Made by a program: the position numbers and the translations under genes. Shown one piece after another: positions 7,762 to 16,555 of a DNA stretch of 64,000 nt (within the stretch, counting starts at the first letter, position 1; the number at the start of each line of letters is the position of its first letter). The stretch lies in NCBI RefSeq assembly GCF_001682865.1, contig NZ_MAQX01000002.1, positions 17,308-81,307 on the forward strand, read 5' to 3'. The notes below the pieces were generated by a model that saw nothing but the letters and a program-made list of their open reading frames with translations, was not told where the DNA came from and searched no databases. The DNA comes from Bacillus sp. FJAT-26390. GTDB taxonomy: Bacteria > Bacillota > Bacilli > Paenibacillales > Paenibacillaceae.

Positions 7762-8544
7762 TTACAGTACGGCTGATAGGCCTCCGTCAATATTAACGGA
7801 TGTGCCTGTCACGAAGGATGCCGCATCGGATACGAGGAAGCCAATAACGTTAGCCGCTTCCTTGGCATCGCCGATCCGTCCAAGCGGTATGCCATGGCGC
7901 TTGTCGCTTGCGAACTCATCCCAGCTTAGCTCCGGCGCCTTAGCCTGCCACATGCGCTCGATCTGAGCGCTGCGGATTAGGCCGATGCATACCGCATTAA
8001 CGCGTATCCGGTCAGCAGCCAAATCCTTGCTCATCGCCTTGGTAAGCGCTAGACCTGCTGCACGGCTAACAGACGTCGGCAGCGAGGAAGCGCCTGGCGT
8101 TTTCCCTCCGATTGCCGTTACGTTAACGATAGCTCCGCCGCCTGATTCCCGCATATGAGGCAGCACAGCGCGTGAGAATTGAGCAGCGCCAAGCAGCTTC
8201 AAATCAAGATCTGCCGTCCAAGCCTCAGCCCCTACCTGCTCGAATGGACGGGCTGCCGACGTTCCTGCATTGTTAACGAGAATGTTGACGCGTCCAAAGT
8301 GCGCTGCCGTCAAAGCAACCGCTCGATCTGCATCTTCCGGCTTTGATACATCGGCGCTAATCACTAACGCTTCTTTGCCTGTTTGTTCCTTGATTTGCTC
8401 CGCTGCCACGCGCAGCGATTCGATCTCCCTAGCGACAATCGCTACTTCAGCGCCTTCCGCGGCCAGCAGCAATGCCGTTGCCAGTCCAATCCCTTTGCTT
8501 CCGCCCGTAATGACCGCTACCTTGCCTTTTACCCCTAGCTCCAT
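7762..8544 (-). CDS. SDR-fold protein lacking the catalytic Ser/Tyr/Lys
   Basis: A 260-residue short-chain dehydrogenase/reductase fold. The cofactor-binding TGGSKGIG (residues 13-20), NNAG (91-94) and a C-terminal FVTGTSVNIDGG are intact. At the active site the usual YxxxK reads TSVSR, so Tyr is Thr157 and Lys is Arg161. The Ser position in the VN(I/V)SS strand reads VNVTA (Thr143-Ala144). Classical oxidoreductase chemistry therefore looks impaired, although NAD(P) binding should remain. The protein may be a non-catalytic or unusual family member. It ends at a bidirectional terminator and has GGAGG 11 bases before its ATG. Neighbours give no clear pathway. Confidence 0.85.
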   Translation of the reverse strand: MELGVKGKVAVITGGSKGIGLATALLLAAEGAEVAIVAREIESLRVAAEQIKEQTGKEALVISADVSKPEDADRAVALTAAHFGRVNILVNNAGTSAARPFEQVGAEAWTADLDLKLLGAAQFSRAVLPHMRESGGGAIVNVTAIGGKTPGASSLPTSVSRAAGLALTKAMSKDLAADRIRVNAVCIGLIRSAQIERMWQAKAPELSWDEFASDKRHGIPLGRIGDAKEAANVIGFLVSDAASFVTGTSVNIDGGLSAVL

Positions 8545-8575
8545 CTTATTCTTCGCCTCCGCTTCGCTCGTTTGC

Positions 8576-8986
8576 TTATTTTTGAACCATCTTTATAACC
8601 CTCTGCACCTCGTCGTTAATATCGACTTTCGTATTCGTTGGCAGGTTTACGATAAAGATGCCTCCGAACACTTGCTGGCTTTTGCCTTCCCAATCCCGGA
8701 TCTTATTTTTTAATATTTTCAGCTCCAAGGAGTAAATCACTTCTTTGCTTAAGAGCCAGTTATGTCTGGTAAACTTGGATTTTTCAATCGTTTCCATATA
8801 AATGGAGACATCGTTGTTTGTTTTTACACGAATAACATCGCCGTATGCGACCTTCTCCGTAAAAACAGGGTTTTCTTCTATTCTATAAATATGTTCATCC
8901 AATTGAATGACATCTAATACTTCAACCTCACGACCAACACCATCGAAGCAGAGATGCAATGGTATAAAATCTTGAATGCTATTCAC
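8576..8986 (-). CDS. DUF4265-like hypothetical protein
   Basis: About 136 residues, cytoplasmic by appearance. The text GREVEVLDVIQLDEHIYRIEEN followed by PVFTEKVAYGDVIRVK resembles the DUF4265 pattern (small beta-rich proteins of unknown role). The GTG start at 8986 is directly abutted by AGAGG, which is too close to be ideal. An in-frame ATT at 8977 would have normal spacing to the same site. No canonical later start is available. Function unknown. Confidence 0.65.
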   Translation of the reverse strand: MNSIQDFIPLHLCFDGVGREVEVLDVIQLDEHIYRIEENPVFTEKVAYGDVIRVKTNNDVSIYMETIEKSKFTRHNWLLSKEVIYSLELKILKNKIRDWEGKSQQVFGGIFIVNLPTNTKVDINDEVQRVIKMVQK

Positions 8987-9023
8987 CCTCTATGACTAGT
9001 TTCAATTACATGTTTGGAGCTTG

Positions 9024-9320
9024 CTAGCTCAGATCCACGGCCTCGTAGTGCTCTACGGTAGGGAACGGATCGTAGAAATGGTGAAGCAGGCTTTTCCACT
9101 CCAAATACGCATCTGATCCCCGGAAACCTTCCGTATGAGCCTGGAGCGTCTCCCATTTCACTAACAATATGTATTTCTGATCTTCTTCTATACATTTCTG
9201 AAGCTCATGGCTGATATAACCGTTCATGCTGGAAATGATCGCCTGTGCTTTCTTGAAATTACGTTCGAACTCGTCTGCTAATCCTGCTTTAACCTGTAAG
9301 ACAGCAACCTCTAGAATCAT
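9024..9320 (-). CDS. Antibiotic biosynthesis monooxygenase (ABM)-fold protein
   Basis: A 98-residue ferredoxin-like ABM domain: MILEVAVLQVKAG at the start, then YISHELQKCIEE, YILLVKWETLQAH and FRGSDAYLEW. Small ABM proteins act as cofactor-free monooxygenases or as haem-degrading enzymes; no residue here decides which. The start ATG at 9320 has AAGGGG 9 bases upstream. A longer reading frame to 9434 overlaps the terminator of the next operon and is rejected. Confidence 0.85.
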   Translation of the reverse strand: MILEVAVLQVKAGLADEFERNFKKAQAIISSMNGYISHELQKCIEEDQKYILLVKWETLQAHTEGFRGSDAYLEWKSLLHHFYDPFPTVEHYEAVDLS

Positions 9321-9420
9321 AGGAACAACCCCTTCGTTTAAATCTAGCATATACGAATTGCCAAAAAAACACCATAAGCGATCCCGTAATGAACTCATCA
9401 AACCCTTTTCTAAATTATAC

Positions 9421-9453
9421 AGCAAAAAAAACAAGCCGCATCCGGGCTTGTTT
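9421..9453 (-). terminator. Intrinsic terminator of the sugar ABC/adaptor operon
   Basis: Nine-bp stem (9445-9453 pairs with 9429-9437) followed on the minus strand by a T run of about eight. It lies about 30 bases past the stop at 9484. Confidence 0.85.
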
Positions 9454-9483
9454 CTATACGCGATTCACCTAGAACGGTCTAGA

Positions 9484-10632
9484 TCACTGCCGAATCCGCT
9501 CTCCATCCATAAGCGGTTCGCTGCTTTCTGTGATCACCTGCTCCTTGTCGAACAAACCTTCGCTCACTGCCGTTGTATGCTCATTCGCATTCAAAATCGT
9601 AATCGGCCTGCGAACGGCATAAAAAGCATTGCCAAGCGGTCCTTGCCTGGTTTCTATCGTATAAACATAGGTGCCTGTATGATCCTTGCGAATAGCCGTG
9701 CTAGCGATTAGCAGCGTATCCTCGCTCCCTTTTTTGGCTATATTCACCCGCACGCTCTCGCCCCCTTTAACCGTCTTATCTTGAACGGTAACGACGATGC
9801 GTGTTGCAGGCTCATCTGTGCCCGCTGTCCCTTGCGGTAACAGGCTGCCGGAATTCCCCGGATCGCTGTCTTCCATTAAAGAAATATTGCCTTGAATAAC
9901 ACGGTTTTTTTTCTCCAGCAATTGTGCCTCCATCCCCTCGCCAATCGTAAACATAGCAGCGATGCTTGCAGCAATTTTCAGCTCGAATTGATACCCCTTG
10001 CTGCTGTTGGACAGGCGAATATCCGCTCCCCCTGCGGCCATTCCCTCCATCGCCTTGATATCCGTTATGATGCCAGCAAAGGGGGCGACGAGCTCCTGAT
10101 TGGACAATAGCTTTTTTTGTGCCGCTTGAATATGCTTCTTTTGGATGTCCCGATCGATTTTGGCAGCTTCCAAGGCGGCTTTAGCTTGAAGAAGCGCGGC
10201 GTAGTCCTCTTTGTGAGCCGCTTCGATATATTCATTCTCGAGCAGGCTCATCGACAGCTCCAGCTTCTGGAGCGCCGCCTGCTCGTCTTCAATCTGCTGC
10301 TTCGCTTCGGTGCTGTCGTACGTAATAAGCGACTGGCCTTTTTGCACATTTTCCCCTTTGCCCACAAGCACCTTCGTGACCTTCCAGCCAGCAGGGTTAG
10401 TTAGCTCCACCTCTTGCACGGGCTTGATTACCGCACTTCCTTTATAGAAATAATCCAGCGACCCTTTGGCAGCCTCCCCCGTTATCACTTTAGGCAGCGT
10501 TAGCGCAAACAGCGTGTTGCCTAACAACGTAAAAGCAACAAGAATGAGCGTAAACAAGCCGCCTATAAGTCTGAGCTTCCGCTTGCGGGCGCTTATGTTA
10601 TGTTCCATCGTTTCCACTTCCAAAACAATCAC
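9484..10632 (-). CDS. HlyD/RND-type membrane fusion (adaptor) protein
   Basis: About 382 residues. One N-terminal membrane helix (about 22-45) is followed by a barrel-sandwich (lipoyl-like) half, VTKVLVGKGENVQKGQSL. Then come an alpha-helical hairpin (about 120-175) rich in E, A, K and Q, the second lipoyl half LVAPFAGIITDIKAM, and a beta-barrel domain. In Gram-positives such adaptors usually pair with MacB-like exporters (for example YknX). Here it follows a sugar-importer-type permease with only 2 bases between them and closes the operon. No exporter ATPase is present. The start is uncertain: GTG 10632, TTG 10623 and ATG 10608 are all possible. Confidence 0.85.
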   Translation of the reverse strand: MIVLEVETMEHNISARKRKLRLIGGLFTLILVAFTLLGNTLFALTLPKVITGEAAKGSLDYFYKGSAVIKPVQEVELTNPAGWKVTKVLVGKGENVQKGQSLITYDSTEAKQQIEDEQAALQKLELSMSLLENEYIEAAHKEDYAALLQAKAALEAAKIDRDIQKKHIQAAQKKLLSNQELVAPFAGIITDIKAMEGMAAGGADIRLSNSSKGYQFELKIAASIAAMFTIGEGMEAQLLEKKNRVIQGNISLMEDSDPGNSGSLLPQGTAGTDEPATRIVVTVQDKTVKGGESVRVNIAKKGSEDTLLIASTAIRKDHTGTYVYTIETRQGPLGNAFYAVRRPITILNANEHTTAVSEGLFDKEQVITESSEPLMDGERIRQ

Positions 10633-10634
10633 TC

Positions 10635-11513
10635 CTACCCCTTGATCCCCGATTGCTGGATCCCTGCTACAAAATAAGATTCCGCGTACAAAAACAGCAG
10701 CACCATCGGCGTCATATAAAGCACAGAGGCAGCAAAACCAACGCCGCGCGCCTCTTGATTAATATAAGCCAAATAAAGCGATAACGGCTGCTTGAACGGA
10801 TCCTGCAGAAAAATAAGCGGCTGCTCTACCATATTCCAGTAATCGACGAACAACAGCACCATCAATGAAGCTAGGCCCGGCTTAACGAGCGGCATAATAA
10901 TCCGCGTAAAAATAACAGCATGTCCGGCACCGTCCATTTGCGCGGCTTCCATATAGGAATAAGGAATATGCGCCATGAATTGCCGCAGCATAAACACCCC
11001 GAATGCACTGAAGATGCCCGGCAAAATAATAGCAGATGCCGTATTCATTAAACCAAGCTTCTCTACGATCATATAATTCGGGACAAGCGTCACTTGAAAG
11101 GGCATGAGCATCGTCATCAAATAGATGAGAAACAGCTTATCACGGCCTTTAAAGCGCAGTTTGGCAAATGCATACGCCGCTAGAGCCGCCACGAGCGCCT
11201 GCCCCGCGATGATCGGTACGACCAATCCCGCCGAATTCCAAAATAGCTTCAGAAACATCGGATTTTTATACAGCACCTGTGCATATTGATCAAACGAAAA
11301 CCAATCCGGAAGCAGCTTCAGGTTAACAAAAGCAGCCTTCTCTCCCGCAGCGGCATCCGTCATTTTTCCAATTAAATGATAATTCAAGCCGATCTCGCTC
11401 TCCGTCATGATCGAGTTCGTAAACGTAAGCACAATCGGCAATACAGCTATGGCCGCCAACATCACTAAGATGAGTGTTATTGCCAGCCTTGATACCCGTC
11501 CAGACTTCTCCAT
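10635..11513 (-). CDS. Carbohydrate ABC importer permease, MalG type
   Basis: About 292 residues with six predicted membrane helices. The EAA loop YMEAAQMDGAGHAVIFTRII docks the ATPase. It belongs to the carbohydrate uptake class 1 (CUT1) family, which takes up oligosaccharides and sugar phosphates. I prefer the ATG at 11513, 5 bases after GGAGG; a TTG at 11525 is also in frame. It follows the MalF-type gene by a few bases. No ATPase gene is in the operon, as is common for Paenibacillus CUT1 systems that share an MsmX-type ATPase. Confidence 0.9.
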   Translation of the reverse strand: MEKSGRVSRLAITLILVMLAAIAVLPIVLTFTNSIMTESEIGLNYHLIGKMTDAAAGEKAAFVNLKLLPDWFSFDQYAQVLYKNPMFLKLFWNSAGLVVPIIAGQALVAALAAYAFAKLRFKGRDKLFLIYLMTMLMPFQVTLVPNYMIVEKLGLMNTASAIILPGIFSAFGVFMLRQFMAHIPYSYMEAAQMDGAGHAVIFTRIIMPLVKPGLASLMVLLFVDYWNMVEQPLIFLQDPFKQPLSLYLAYINQEARGVGFAASVLYMTPMVLLFLYAESYFVAGIQQSGIKG

Positions 11514-11530
11514 CATTTCCTCCAAAGCGT

Positions 11531-12412
11531 TTATTCCAAAAATGATCGAAACCGGCGCTCTACCGCAAACAGCAGCATGACCAAAATAACGATGCAGCCG
11601 ACCATAAGCGTTGCCGCTGATGTCAGCTTCTGCATATCAAGCGAAAAAAACATATTATTCATATAGTGCTGCATCATGTAGATACGGTCATACGGATAAT
11701 CTCCGGCCAGCAAATAGGACTCCCGGAATACTTTAAACGAATTTACGATCGAAATCAGAATGACAAAAAACATCGTAGACGTTAAATACACAAGCGTGAC
11801 ATGAAAAAGCTGGCGTACCTTGCCCGCTCCTTCGATTCGTGCCGTCTCGTAATAGGATTGCGGTATCGATTGCAGTCCCGCCAGAAATAAAATCATGTTG
11901 TACCCCATGTTCTTCCAAATGTACATCATGACAAGCATGCCCATTGACCATTCCGATTGCAGCCAATCGATTCTGCCGCCGCCCAAGCCATTCAGCCACG
12001 CGTTCAAGCTGCCATTCCAGTCCATGAAAATTTGCCAAATCATGACGATAGAGGCGACGGGAATGACGAGCGGCAAAACAAAAGCGGTTTGCAGCCAGCT
12101 GCGAAAAAATAAACGCTGATTCAGCAAAAGAGCGAGGCTTAAGGAAATGGCGATAAGCAGCGGCACGCTAATGAGCGTAAAAAGCAGCGTATTCGACGCC
12201 GCTTTACGGAAGGAGCTGCTGCCAAGCAGCTCCTTGTAATTGTCGAAGCCAACGAAGGCGCCGCCAAGGGTTCGATCCGTAAAGGAATAAAACACTCCCA
12301 TGCCAAACGGAAGCAAATAAAAGAGCATAAAACCAATTAAGCTGGGCAGCAAAAACAGCAGTGCGGCGATCCACTCCTTGCGCAGCAAGAAAGCGAAACG
12401 ATTTCTACTCAT
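11531..12412 (-). CDS. Carbohydrate ABC importer permease, MalF type
   Basis: A 293-residue CUT1 permease. The first helix region is ALLFLLPSLIGFMLFYLLPF, and the EAA loop YYETARIEGAGKVRQLFHVT is present. It overlaps the end of the solute-binding protein gene by 8 bases, so the genes are translationally coupled. It forms the membrane channel together with the MalG-type partner. Substrate cannot be read from sequence. Confidence 0.92.
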   Translation of the reverse strand: MSRNRFAFLLRKEWIAALLFLLPSLIGFMLFYLLPFGMGVFYSFTDRTLGGAFVGFDNYKELLGSSSFRKAASNTLLFTLISVPLLIAISLSLALLLNQRLFFRSWLQTAFVLPLVIPVASIVMIWQIFMDWNGSLNAWLNGLGGGRIDWLQSEWSMGMLVMMYIWKNMGYNMILFLAGLQSIPQSYYETARIEGAGKVRQLFHVTLVYLTSTMFFVILISIVNSFKVFRESYLLAGDYPYDRIYMMQHYMNNMFFSLDMQKLTSAATLMVGCIVILVMLLFAVERRFRSFLE

Positions 12413-13781
12413 TGAGATAGGTCGTTGCTTTATTTTGAACCAGCTTCGCGACCTCCTCCGCCGATTTTTGGCCGCTAAAGAACGCTTGCGACTCTTTGGT
12501 TATAATCTCATTAAGCTTCGTTGTTTTGAACGCGACAGCATGGACCGCGCCGTTTACGTAAGCTTCAAGCTGCTGAAGGATTTCATTGTCGACCTTAAAC
12601 GTCATGCCCTGCAAAGGCCCTTCTTTATAGGCTTGAACTTCTCCCGCCGCTTGCAGCTGCTTGACCTGCTTTTCAAAGATGCTTTTACGGATCGGAATGC
12701 CTGCTGACTCAGGAGGGTGCTGCAGCTCTTCCGAAGTGAGAAATTTAATAAAATCCCAAGCTTCCGCTTTAACCGTTGATTTTGCATTAAGGCCTATCGT
12801 TTTATAGGTTCGGAAATAGCCCCCGGGCTCGGTAGACAACGCATTCGGCTTCGCATACAGCTTGGCATGCTCGGCAAATTCCCGAAGTGCAACTAAGTAA
12901 TCCCATGATGAATTAATTTGGCTTTGCATGAAATAGGCTTTCTCGCGGCCATCGTCTGAAATCACTTCTTCGTCGAACATCTTTTTCACCTGCTGCATGA
13001 GATCGGTAAAGGCCTTCGTATCAAACTTTGCCTTTCGGCTTGCCTCATCCACGAACAGAGAGTAGTTGTCCGTAACCATTTGATCTAATAGATACTCCGC
13101 TTGGGAGGTGAATGCGTGCTTATATTCGCCTTTTTTGGCTAATTCCTTTGCAGTCTCGGCAAATTCATTCCATGTCCAGCTGCTGTCGTCTACTTTTACG
13201 CCCGCTTTTCCAATGGCATCCTCATCCCCCAAGAGCCCAAAAAGGAAGAACGAGAGCGGCATCCCGTAAAGCCCTTCGCCAGTCGTTGCATGATTCAGAA
13301 CATTTACGAAAAAATCATCCTTACGGAACGATGAATCCTGTTCCATCATCTTATTCAGATCAACAAGCAGATTATTGTTTACATACTTGTCGATGGGCAG
13401 CAAATCCATTTCAATCAGATCGGCTCCCTTTCCGGCTAACATAGCCGTATTCGTAGTGGTGACGAATTTCTCGAGGGCAGCTTCTAAATTTTGGTCATCG
13501 GTCTCGATATATTCAAGCTTGATCTCGATATTCGGATGCTTGGCTTCATATTTCTTCTTCGCTTCCTTAAACCGCTCGTCCGGCCAAAAAGTCGAAAATA
13601 CGATTGTCTTTTTACCGCCCGTCCCGGTCGCAGCTTCATTATCGCCCTTCTCTTCCCCCGTCACCGACCCGCCATTCGTTGATGTTTGCTCCTGCGGCGC
13701 ATTGCTTGTCCCCTGGCTGCTGCAGGCAGAAAGAAACAGCAGGATCAGGCTGCACGCTATCCATAAACCTTTTATTTTCAT
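12405..13781 (-). CDS. Extracellular solute-binding lipoprotein of a sugar ABC importer
   Basis: A 458-residue family 1 solute-binding protein. It has a lipobox FLSAC with the lipidated cysteine at residue 20, then a low-complexity T/N/G/E linker. The mature protein has KTIVFSTFWPDERF and a long periplasmic-binding fold with many Trp/Asn residues typical of oligosaccharide binders. The ATG at 13781 has AAGGTG 7-8 bases upstream; a GTG at 13787 overlaps that site. It is the first gene of the operon with the MalF/MalG permeases and the HlyD-like adaptor. About 130 bases of promoter region precede it, after the terminator of the upstream unit. Confidence 0.92.
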   Translation of the reverse strand: MKIKGLWIACSLILLFLSACSSQGTSNAPQEQTSTNGGSVTGEEKGDNEAATGTGGKKTIVFSTFWPDERFKEAKKKYEAKHPNIEIKLEYIETDDQNLEAALEKFVTTTNTAMLAGKGADLIEMDLLPIDKYVNNNLLVDLNKMMEQDSSFRKDDFFVNVLNHATTGEGLYGMPLSFFLFGLLGDEDAIGKAGVKVDDSSWTWNEFAETAKELAKKGEYKHAFTSQAEYLLDQMVTDNYSLFVDEASRKAKFDTKAFTDLMQQVKKMFDEEVISDDGREKAYFMQSQINSSWDYLVALREFAEHAKLYAKPNALSTEPGGYFRTYKTIGLNAKSTVKAEAWDFIKFLTSEELQHPPESAGIPIRKSIFEKQVKQLQAAGEVQAYKEGPLQGMTFKVDNEILQQLEAYVNGAVHAVAFKTTKLNEIITKESQAFFSGQKSAEEVAKLVQNKATTYLNE

Positions 13782-13918
13782 ATTCACTCACCTTTCTTCA
13801 ATGGCCGTCATTCAGAACCGGCTCATTAAATGTATTGCAGGGATGTCACGACCAGTTGACTAACTTGTGTACAAAATGTCTCCAAATCTTTCCGTTTGTG
13901 TTGAGCAGCCCTTCCAAT

Positions 13919-13965
13919 AAAAAAAACCGAAAGCATGTCGCCTTCTTCAAGGCACAGCTTTCGGG
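13919..13965 (-). terminator. Intrinsic terminator of the two-component/lipoprotein operon
   Basis: The stem CCCGAAAGC (13957-13965) pairs with GCTTTCGG (13927-13934), with a second hairpin in the loop. A run of eight T follows on the minus strand. Confidence 0.8.
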
Positions 13966-13981
13966 TTAATATCCCGCTTCG

Positions 13982-15100
13982 TTATTTGAATGTAATGACA
14001 AACGGCTGATTGTTTGCAGGACGTACTGCCGGTCTTGACTGCTGTGCATATGGCTTCCAGCCGTCGATCAAAAGCTTGCTGCTGTCCGGACTCCATGCCA
14101 TTTGAGCAGGTACAAGCCCTTGATAAATAGACTTCACGTAGAGAATATTATTGCCTTGCAGCTTGCCGGCATAAATCATATCGCCCTTCGAGTAAGCAAT
14201 ATACCTTCTATCCTGAGAAACTTGGAAGCTGCCGACCTGCTTCAGCAATGTCGAGGCTGCCCCATTACGCCGGTCATATGCAAATAGGGATCCATCCGGG
14301 GCGACAAAAGCGATTTGGTCGTTAGTCAACCAGTCCACTGCACCATCATAGCTTATGGCATGTATGTAATGGGTGGCAAACTCGCTGTCCTTTAGAGAGC
14401 CAAATAAAACATCCGATTGCATCTCGTTTGTTTTGACGACCAATGCGCCAAGGCCGTCATCCGCTATTTTCACATACGAGATATAGTCCGTTCTCTGCCA
14501 GTTTGGGATAGCATACTGCTTTAAGCTTTTCTCGATTGCATCGTACACGTTGATCGTTACCTTTGCATCTTGCGTATGTTGAGTGACATACGAAAGGTAG
14601 CGGCTGTTGCTTGACCAAGTGGTGCTGCTGTTTAGATGCAAATGAGGAGCGAGCTGCTCGATCATGATTTGCTTTCGATCGGAAATTGAAACGAGCGACA
14701 GGGAAGCGGCCTCATCTCCTTCCTGAACGAATGAAGCGTAGCTGCCATCTGGCGATAAGCTGTCGATAGCGGCCGTTTTATCAAAATCCCAAAGCTTGGT
14801 CCTCTCATTATATGGATAATCCACTTTTTCAAAGCCTTTGGAACGGTCGCCTGCTCCGCCGTAGACGCCAAGGACGGCATCAATGCCCATCCAGCCGAGC
14901 CAATTGCCTTTATCCGCTTCATGAACAGGCAATCGGTAGATCGTTTTAACCGCTATCGCTTCATTTTTAGGATCGGACGCGATATTCTCTTCAAAATCAG
15001 GAATAATGATCGTTTCCGAGCGGGGTTTTGTCATGCAGCCAGATAAGAGGGCGCCTAATAAAACAAGCAAAATAAGCAGCGCAACGGGACGTTTGCTCAT
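13982..15100 (-). CDS. Lipoprotein with WD40/TolB-like beta-propeller, third gene of a two-component operon
   Basis: A 372-residue protein with lipobox LLSGC (Cys22). The mature part has repeated propeller blades of the TolB/dipeptidyl-peptidase kind: DSLSPDGSYASFVQEGD, SSNSRYLSYVTQ, SQDRRYIAYSKGD and WSPDSSKLLIDGW, plus an Asp-rich VYGGAGDRSKG loop. Its ATG overlaps the kinase stop (ATGA), so the three genes form one unit. It could feed a signal to the kinase or be its output; no such role is shown by the sequence itself. It is anchored on the outer face of the membrane. Confidence 0.85.
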   Translation of the reverse strand: MSKRPVALLILLVLLGALLSGCMTKPRSETIIIPDFEENIASDPKNEAIAVKTIYRLPVHEADKGNWLGWMGIDAVLGVYGGAGDRSKGFEKVDYPYNERTKLWDFDKTAAIDSLSPDGSYASFVQEGDEAASLSLVSISDRKQIMIEQLAPHLHLNSSTTWSSNSRYLSYVTQHTQDAKVTINVYDAIEKSLKQYAIPNWQRTDYISYVKIADDGLGALVVKTNEMQSDVLFGSLKDSEFATHYIHAISYDGAVDWLTNDQIAFVAPDGSLFAYDRRNGAASTLLKQVGSFQVSQDRRYIAYSKGDMIYAGKLQGNNILYVKSIYQGLVPAQMAWSPDSSKLLIDGWKPYAQQSRPAVRPANNQPFVITFK

Positions 15101-16554
15101 AGCGGCTCCCTCCTTTCCTGCGCGTAAGGCATATCGATAAATACAGTCGTTTGCTGATGCTCGCTCTCAATCCGAATAACGCCGTGATGCTCATTAACGA
15201 TATTTTTGCAAATGCCTAGGCCCAGTCCGACGCTCTCTGCCTCATGCTGCTTATTGTCAGCCCGGTAGAACGGCTCGAAAATCCGCGACAAATACGCCTC
15301 AGAGATCGTCTCCCCTTTGTTGATGAAAGCAAACCGAACAAGCTGCTCCTCCCGCTTCGCTTCGACATGGATATCGGAATGGGCAAAGCTGTACTTAATG
15401 GCGTTATCGATCAGATTAATAAAAAGCTGCCTCAGCTTATCTCCATCCCCGTTGACAAAGAGCCCGTCCTCGGCATGGCAGTCTATTTTTTTGCTGTAGC
15501 GTTTGGCTTTTACCTGCATGGCTTCGCATACATCCCGAACAATTTGTCCGGCTTCAACTTGTTCAAAATCGTCCCTATTCATCGTTTGCTTCGACATCTC
15601 GAGCAGCGCAAGCACCATCCCATGCAGACGCTTGCTCTCATCGACGATATGATCCATCCCTTTGTTGAACAACGACTCGTCCCGCTCGCCTATCTCGCGA
15701 ATCATCTCCGCATAACCAAGAATGGTTGTGAGCGGCGTTTTCAGCTCATGCGTAACGTTGTCGTAAAACTGCTTCCGCTCCACATTTACTTCCTCCAGCC
15801 GATCTCTATCCTTCTCGATTCTAGTAATTTGAGCTTTAATCTTCTCGATCATGCTGCTGAAATTGGCAGCCAGCTTTCCGATCTCATCCCTTCTTCGAAA
15901 GCCGATTCGGATATCCAGATTCCCGTTCATCACCTCGGTAGAAGCTTTGGTGAGCTGGATTAGAGGAATCGTAATATGTCTGGAGAGAATGTATGAGAAT
16001 AGGAAAGCGACCGCAAAGATCGCCAGCGCAATATAAAAGATAATCGCCAGCGTATGGTCGCTTTGCTCATACAGCAGGGAGAAGTCTTTGGCAAAACGCA
16101 AAATGCCTACCTTCGTTCCGTCAATGACAACCGGATAAGAATAAAGAACAGAAGTATTGCCCGACGAATACGAAATCGTATAAGCCGTTTTGCCAAGCAG
16201 CGCTTGCTTCAAATCCTCGTCTGCGCCCGAGAAGGGCAGCTTATCGGATGCATATAGCATTTTCCCATCGACCGTATACGCGCTTACGCTGCTGCTGGTG
16301 GAGTGACGCAGATCCTGCACCATTTCCTCCGCCATTTGCCCGAAATAAAGCTGGTCATTCGTAAAATGGTTGATCAAAAAAGCCTGGCGAACATAGATGC
16401 TGCTGTTTTTTTTAAGCCCGATCAAATCCTCTGCAACAATTTTTTTATTGCTCGTTTCGATGCTTTGCGAGACCAGCTGATTAAGCAGCAGAAAGGAGAT
16501 GCAAAAGATAAAGAAAAAGCCAACAATAAATTTGGCTCTAATCGTCCGGATCAT
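15097..16554 (-). CDS. HAMP-domain sensor histidine kinase
   Basis: A 485-residue membrane kinase. There are two membrane helices (about 7-29 and 165-187) with an extracellular double-Cache-like sensor between them. A HAMP domain follows, then HisKA with the phospho-accepting His in FYDNVTHELKTPLTT (about 270), and an ATPase domain with NLIDNAIKYSF and GLGLGICKNIV. I start it at ATG 16554, just past the regulator stop (16556); a longer frame to 16590 overlaps the regulator without a ribosome site. It is paired with the upstream response regulator. Confidence 0.92.
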   Translation of the reverse strand: MIRTIRAKFIVGFFFIFCISFLLLNQLVSQSIETSNKKIVAEDLIGLKKNSSIYVRQAFLINHFTNDQLYFGQMAEEMVQDLRHSTSSSVSAYTVDGKMLYASDKLPFSGADEDLKQALLGKTAYTISYSSGNTSVLYSYPVVIDGTKVGILRFAKDFSLLYEQSDHTLAIIFYIALAIFAVAFLFSYILSRHITIPLIQLTKASTEVMNGNLDIRIGFRRRDEIGKLAANFSSMIEKIKAQITRIEKDRDRLEEVNVERKQFYDNVTHELKTPLTTILGYAEMIREIGERDESLFNKGMDHIVDESKRLHGMVLALLEMSKQTMNRDDFEQVEAGQIVRDVCEAMQVKAKRYSKKIDCHAEDGLFVNGDGDKLRQLFINLIDNAIKYSFAHSDIHVEAKREEQLVRFAFINKGETISEAYLSRIFEPFYRADNKQHEAESVGLGLGICKNIVNEHHGVIRIESEHQQTTVFIDMPYAQERREPL

Positions 16555-16555
16555 T

